Shown one piece after another: positions 6,660 to 8,241 of a stretch of DNA of 8,241 nucleotides. Position 1 is the first letter of the stretch. Every line of letters begins with the position of its first letter. The stretch comes from Desulfobacteraceae bacterium. GTDB lineage: Bacteria; Desulfobacterota; Desulfobacteria; Desulfobacterales; Desulfosalsimonadaceae. Under the pieces are notes generated by a model that had not been told where the DNA came from, searched no databases, and was given only the letters and a program-made list of their open reading frames with translations. The translations under genes and the position numbers were made by a program. The stretch is taken from NCBI GenBank assembly GCA_021162325.1, contig JAGGYV010000267.1:1-8241 (forward strand). The letters are read 5' to 3'.

Positions 6660-6801
6660 AATGGCTAAGTTAAAAGTTTCACCAATCCCATAAAATTTGG
6701 CAAGGCGTAATGATTTTTCAGACTCTAAATCATACAAGTCGTATCCTGAGTGGCTGAAAAACCAATACAACGCAGTAGATGGGACTTTTAACGACGCCAT
6801 T
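6660..6801. mobile_element. MITE-like element with terminal inverted repeats
   Basis: The 142-bp segment between the thiolase and the small membrane gene begins AATGGCTAAGTTAAAAGT (6660-6677) and ends ACTTTTAACGACGCCATT (6784-6801). The two ends are inverted repeats matching at 15 of 18 positions. It starts five bases after the thiolase stop. No transposase is encoded and no clear target-site duplication is visible. On the minus strand a 47-codon frame (6657-6800) runs from one terminal repeat to the other, but it has no ribosome site and is probably incidental. This looks like a small non-autonomous mobile or palindromic repeat element. Copies elsewhere in the genome would confirm it. Confidence 0.55.
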
Positions 6802-6805
6802 AAAA

Positions 6806-8092
6806 TTATGATTCTATAATCATGGCCATTCCCATACCACCCCCAATACACATGGAAATCAGACCGGTATTTAACTGTTTCTGCTTCATCAAATTCAGAC
6901 AGGTTACCATCTGCCGTGCGCCTGTACATCCGATGGGGTGCCCTAAGGAAACACCACTGCCCACCTGATTGGGCTTATCAATGGGGATTTCCAGTTCCCG
7001 CATGCATGCAATGGCCTGAGATGCAAACGCTTCATTTAACTCAATTACACCCATATCATTGATGCTCATAGATGTTTTCTTCAGCACTTTCCGGATGGCC
7101 GGGATGGGCCCGAGTCCCATATATGCCGGATCCAGACCGCCACCGGCAAACGCCTTAACGGTTGCCAAAACTTCTAAGCCCAGTTCTTTTGCCTTGACCG
7201 CACTCATCATGACAACAGCGGCTGCGCCGTCATTAATACCGGACGCATTGCCGGCGGTGACGGTGCCGTCTTTCTTGAACACCGGCCGCAGTTTGGCCAT
7301 TTTTTCCATACTGGTTTCCATGGGGCGTTCATCTGTATCAACGATCACATCCCCTTTGCGGCCTTTGATCACAACCGGTATAATTTCTCTTGCAAATGTG
7401 CCGTCCTTGATCGCACCCATAGCACGGTTGTGGCTAAGCAGGGACAGTTCATCCTGCTCCTGTCGGGAGATGTTATATTTTTCAGCAATATTTTCCGCAG
7501 TGACGCCCATATGATAGCCGTAAAATATTTCATAAAGGCCATCATAAACCATCAAATCATAGAGTTCGCCCTTGCCGGTCACTTCCATCCGATGCCCCCA
7601 TCGGGCTTTTGGCAATGCCATGGGCGCCATACTCATACACTCCTGACCACCGGCGATCACCACATCCGCTTCCCCGCACATAATAGACGATGCACCCAGT
7701 GCAATGGCTTTAAGCCCTGAAGCACACACTTTATTAATTGTAAATGCCGGGGTTTCCTTGGGAATTCCGGCACGTATCATGGCCTGACGGGCAGGATTCT
7801 GCCCCTGCGCAGCCATCAGGACATTTCCCATAATCACTTCATCCACCACAAACGGCGTGGCACTGTCATCCCATTCTTCCAGCTTGCTTTCCAGATCAAT
7901 TTTTCCCTGATCTTTTAATTTATCCGGAGCGACCGCTTTCATTTCATCACTGATAACCGGCCGCAAACCCGCCCGTTTCACTGCCTCATTAATGGCTAAA
8001 GAACCTAAATCAATCGCTGAAACACTTTTTAACACGCCGCCGAATGAACCAACCGGTGTTCTCGCACCACTGACAATGACTGCCTCTTGCAT
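6806..8092 (-). CDS. Acetyl-CoA acetyltransferase (thiolase)
   Basis: Thiolases of this type condense two acetyl-CoA to acetoacetyl-CoA, or cleave acetoacetyl-CoA in the reverse direction, in the cytoplasm. The 428-residue protein carries all catalytic parts: the nucleophile C123 in NKVCASGLKAI, the NEAFASQ loop (353-359), H385 in SLGHPIGCTGAR, and the acid/base C415 in CIGGGMGMAM. The N-terminal SGARTPVGSFGG is also typical. The family is usually about 390-395 residues. The extra length is a charged insertion at roughly residues 46-81, between RAGLRP and VDEVIMGNV. The start is supported by GGGAGG (8101-8106) 8 bases before the ATG. A long AT-rich leader suggests its own promoter. Biosynthetic and degradative thiolases cannot be separated from sequence alone, so I give no atoB/phaA symbol. 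No neighbouring beta-oxidation or polyhydroxybutyrate genes are in view. Confidence 0.95.
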   Translation of the reverse strand: MQEAVIVSGARTPVGSFGGVLKSVSAIDLGSLAINEAVKRAGLRPVISDEMKAVAPDKLKDQGKIDLESKLEEWDDSATPFVVDEVIMGNVLMAAQGQNPARQAMIRAGIPKETPAFTINKVCASGLKAIALGASSIMCGEADVVIAGGQECMSMAPMALPKARWGHRMEVTGKGELYDLMVYDGLYEIFYGYHMGVTAENIAEKYNISRQEQDELSLLSHNRAMGAIKDGTFAREIIPVVIKGRKGDVIVDTDERPMETSMEKMAKLRPVFKKDGTVTAGNASGINDGAAAVVMMSAVKAKELGLEVLATVKAFAGGGLDPAYMGLGPIPAIRKVLKKTSMSINDMGVIELNEAFASQAIACMRELEIPIDKPNQVGSGVSLGHPIGCTGARQMVTCLNLMKQKQLNTGLISMCIGGGMGMAMIIES

Positions 8093-8241
8093 ATGAGATT
8101 CCTCCCTGATATGTTTAATTAAAATATGATTAATATATTATTTTATTTTATAAAAATTATGTTTTCAGATAAATTATTTTTTGTATCAAAACACAGTTTA
8201 AAACACAAGAATAAACCACATGCAACATTGAATACTTGGTC
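8093..8241 (-). promoter_or_regulatory. AT-rich leader of the thiolase gene
   Basis: This 149-bp stretch is strongly AT-rich, especially 8110-8185, and contains the GGGAGG ribosome site for the thiolase. A promoter is expected here, but no pair of boxes with good match and spacing stands out. A GTTTAAAAC near-palindrome lies at 8196-8204. No gene is visible in it. Confidence 0.3.

Noticed and set aside
6657..6929. 90-codon minus-strand frame across the thiolase end
   Set aside because: Its upper half is a shadow of the thiolase C-terminus and the rest is the inverted-repeat element. There is no ribosome site.

Overview
The window is a stretch of bacterial chromosome with moderate GC and AT-rich gaps. 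Every supported gene lies on the minus strand, so the reading order is from high to low coordinates. The proteins are ordinary bacterial housekeeping enzymes. Their style suggests a Desulfobacterota (former Deltaproteobacteria, Desulfobacterales-like) organism. The hints are the 428-residue thiolase variant, GyrA and GpsA types, and short intergenic repeats related to one another. This placement is an impression, not a computed result.

Layout from right to left: an AT-rich leader (8093-8241); an acetyl-CoA acetyltransferase (6806-8092); a 142-bp element with terminal inverted repeats, MITE-like (6660-6801); a 55-residue two-helix membrane protein gene that is easily missed (6463-6630); gyrA (3917-6415); gpsA, starting one base after the gyrA stop (2899-3915); a repeat-filled gap (2519-2898); radC (1799-2518) followed by a 95-residue cysteine-containing protein of unknown function (1493-1780); a second repeat-filled gap (1098-1492); and pgk, whose 3' end runs off the left edge (1-1097).

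The small membrane gene, gyrA and gpsA look like one transcription unit, because spacing is short and gpsA takes its ribosome binding site from the last codons of gyrA. radC and the small cysteine protein look like a second unit. The thiolase and pgk probably have their own promoters. No shared pathway links the genes. They cover acetoacetyl-CoA/acetyl-CoA metabolism, DNA supercoiling, phospholipid precursor synthesis, a RadC-family protein and glycolysis/gluconeogenesis.

The most interesting material is between the genes. Two related intergenic cassettes (1247-1490 and 2515-2854) lie in the same orientation on either side of the radC unit. Their two conserved blocks match at 92 of 95 positions by eye. 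One block overlaps the start of radC and supplies candidate start codons and a 15-codon overlapping leader ORF. I found no CRISPR array, tRNA, rRNA, prophage, transposase or defence system, and nothing that I would call a new multi-gene system.
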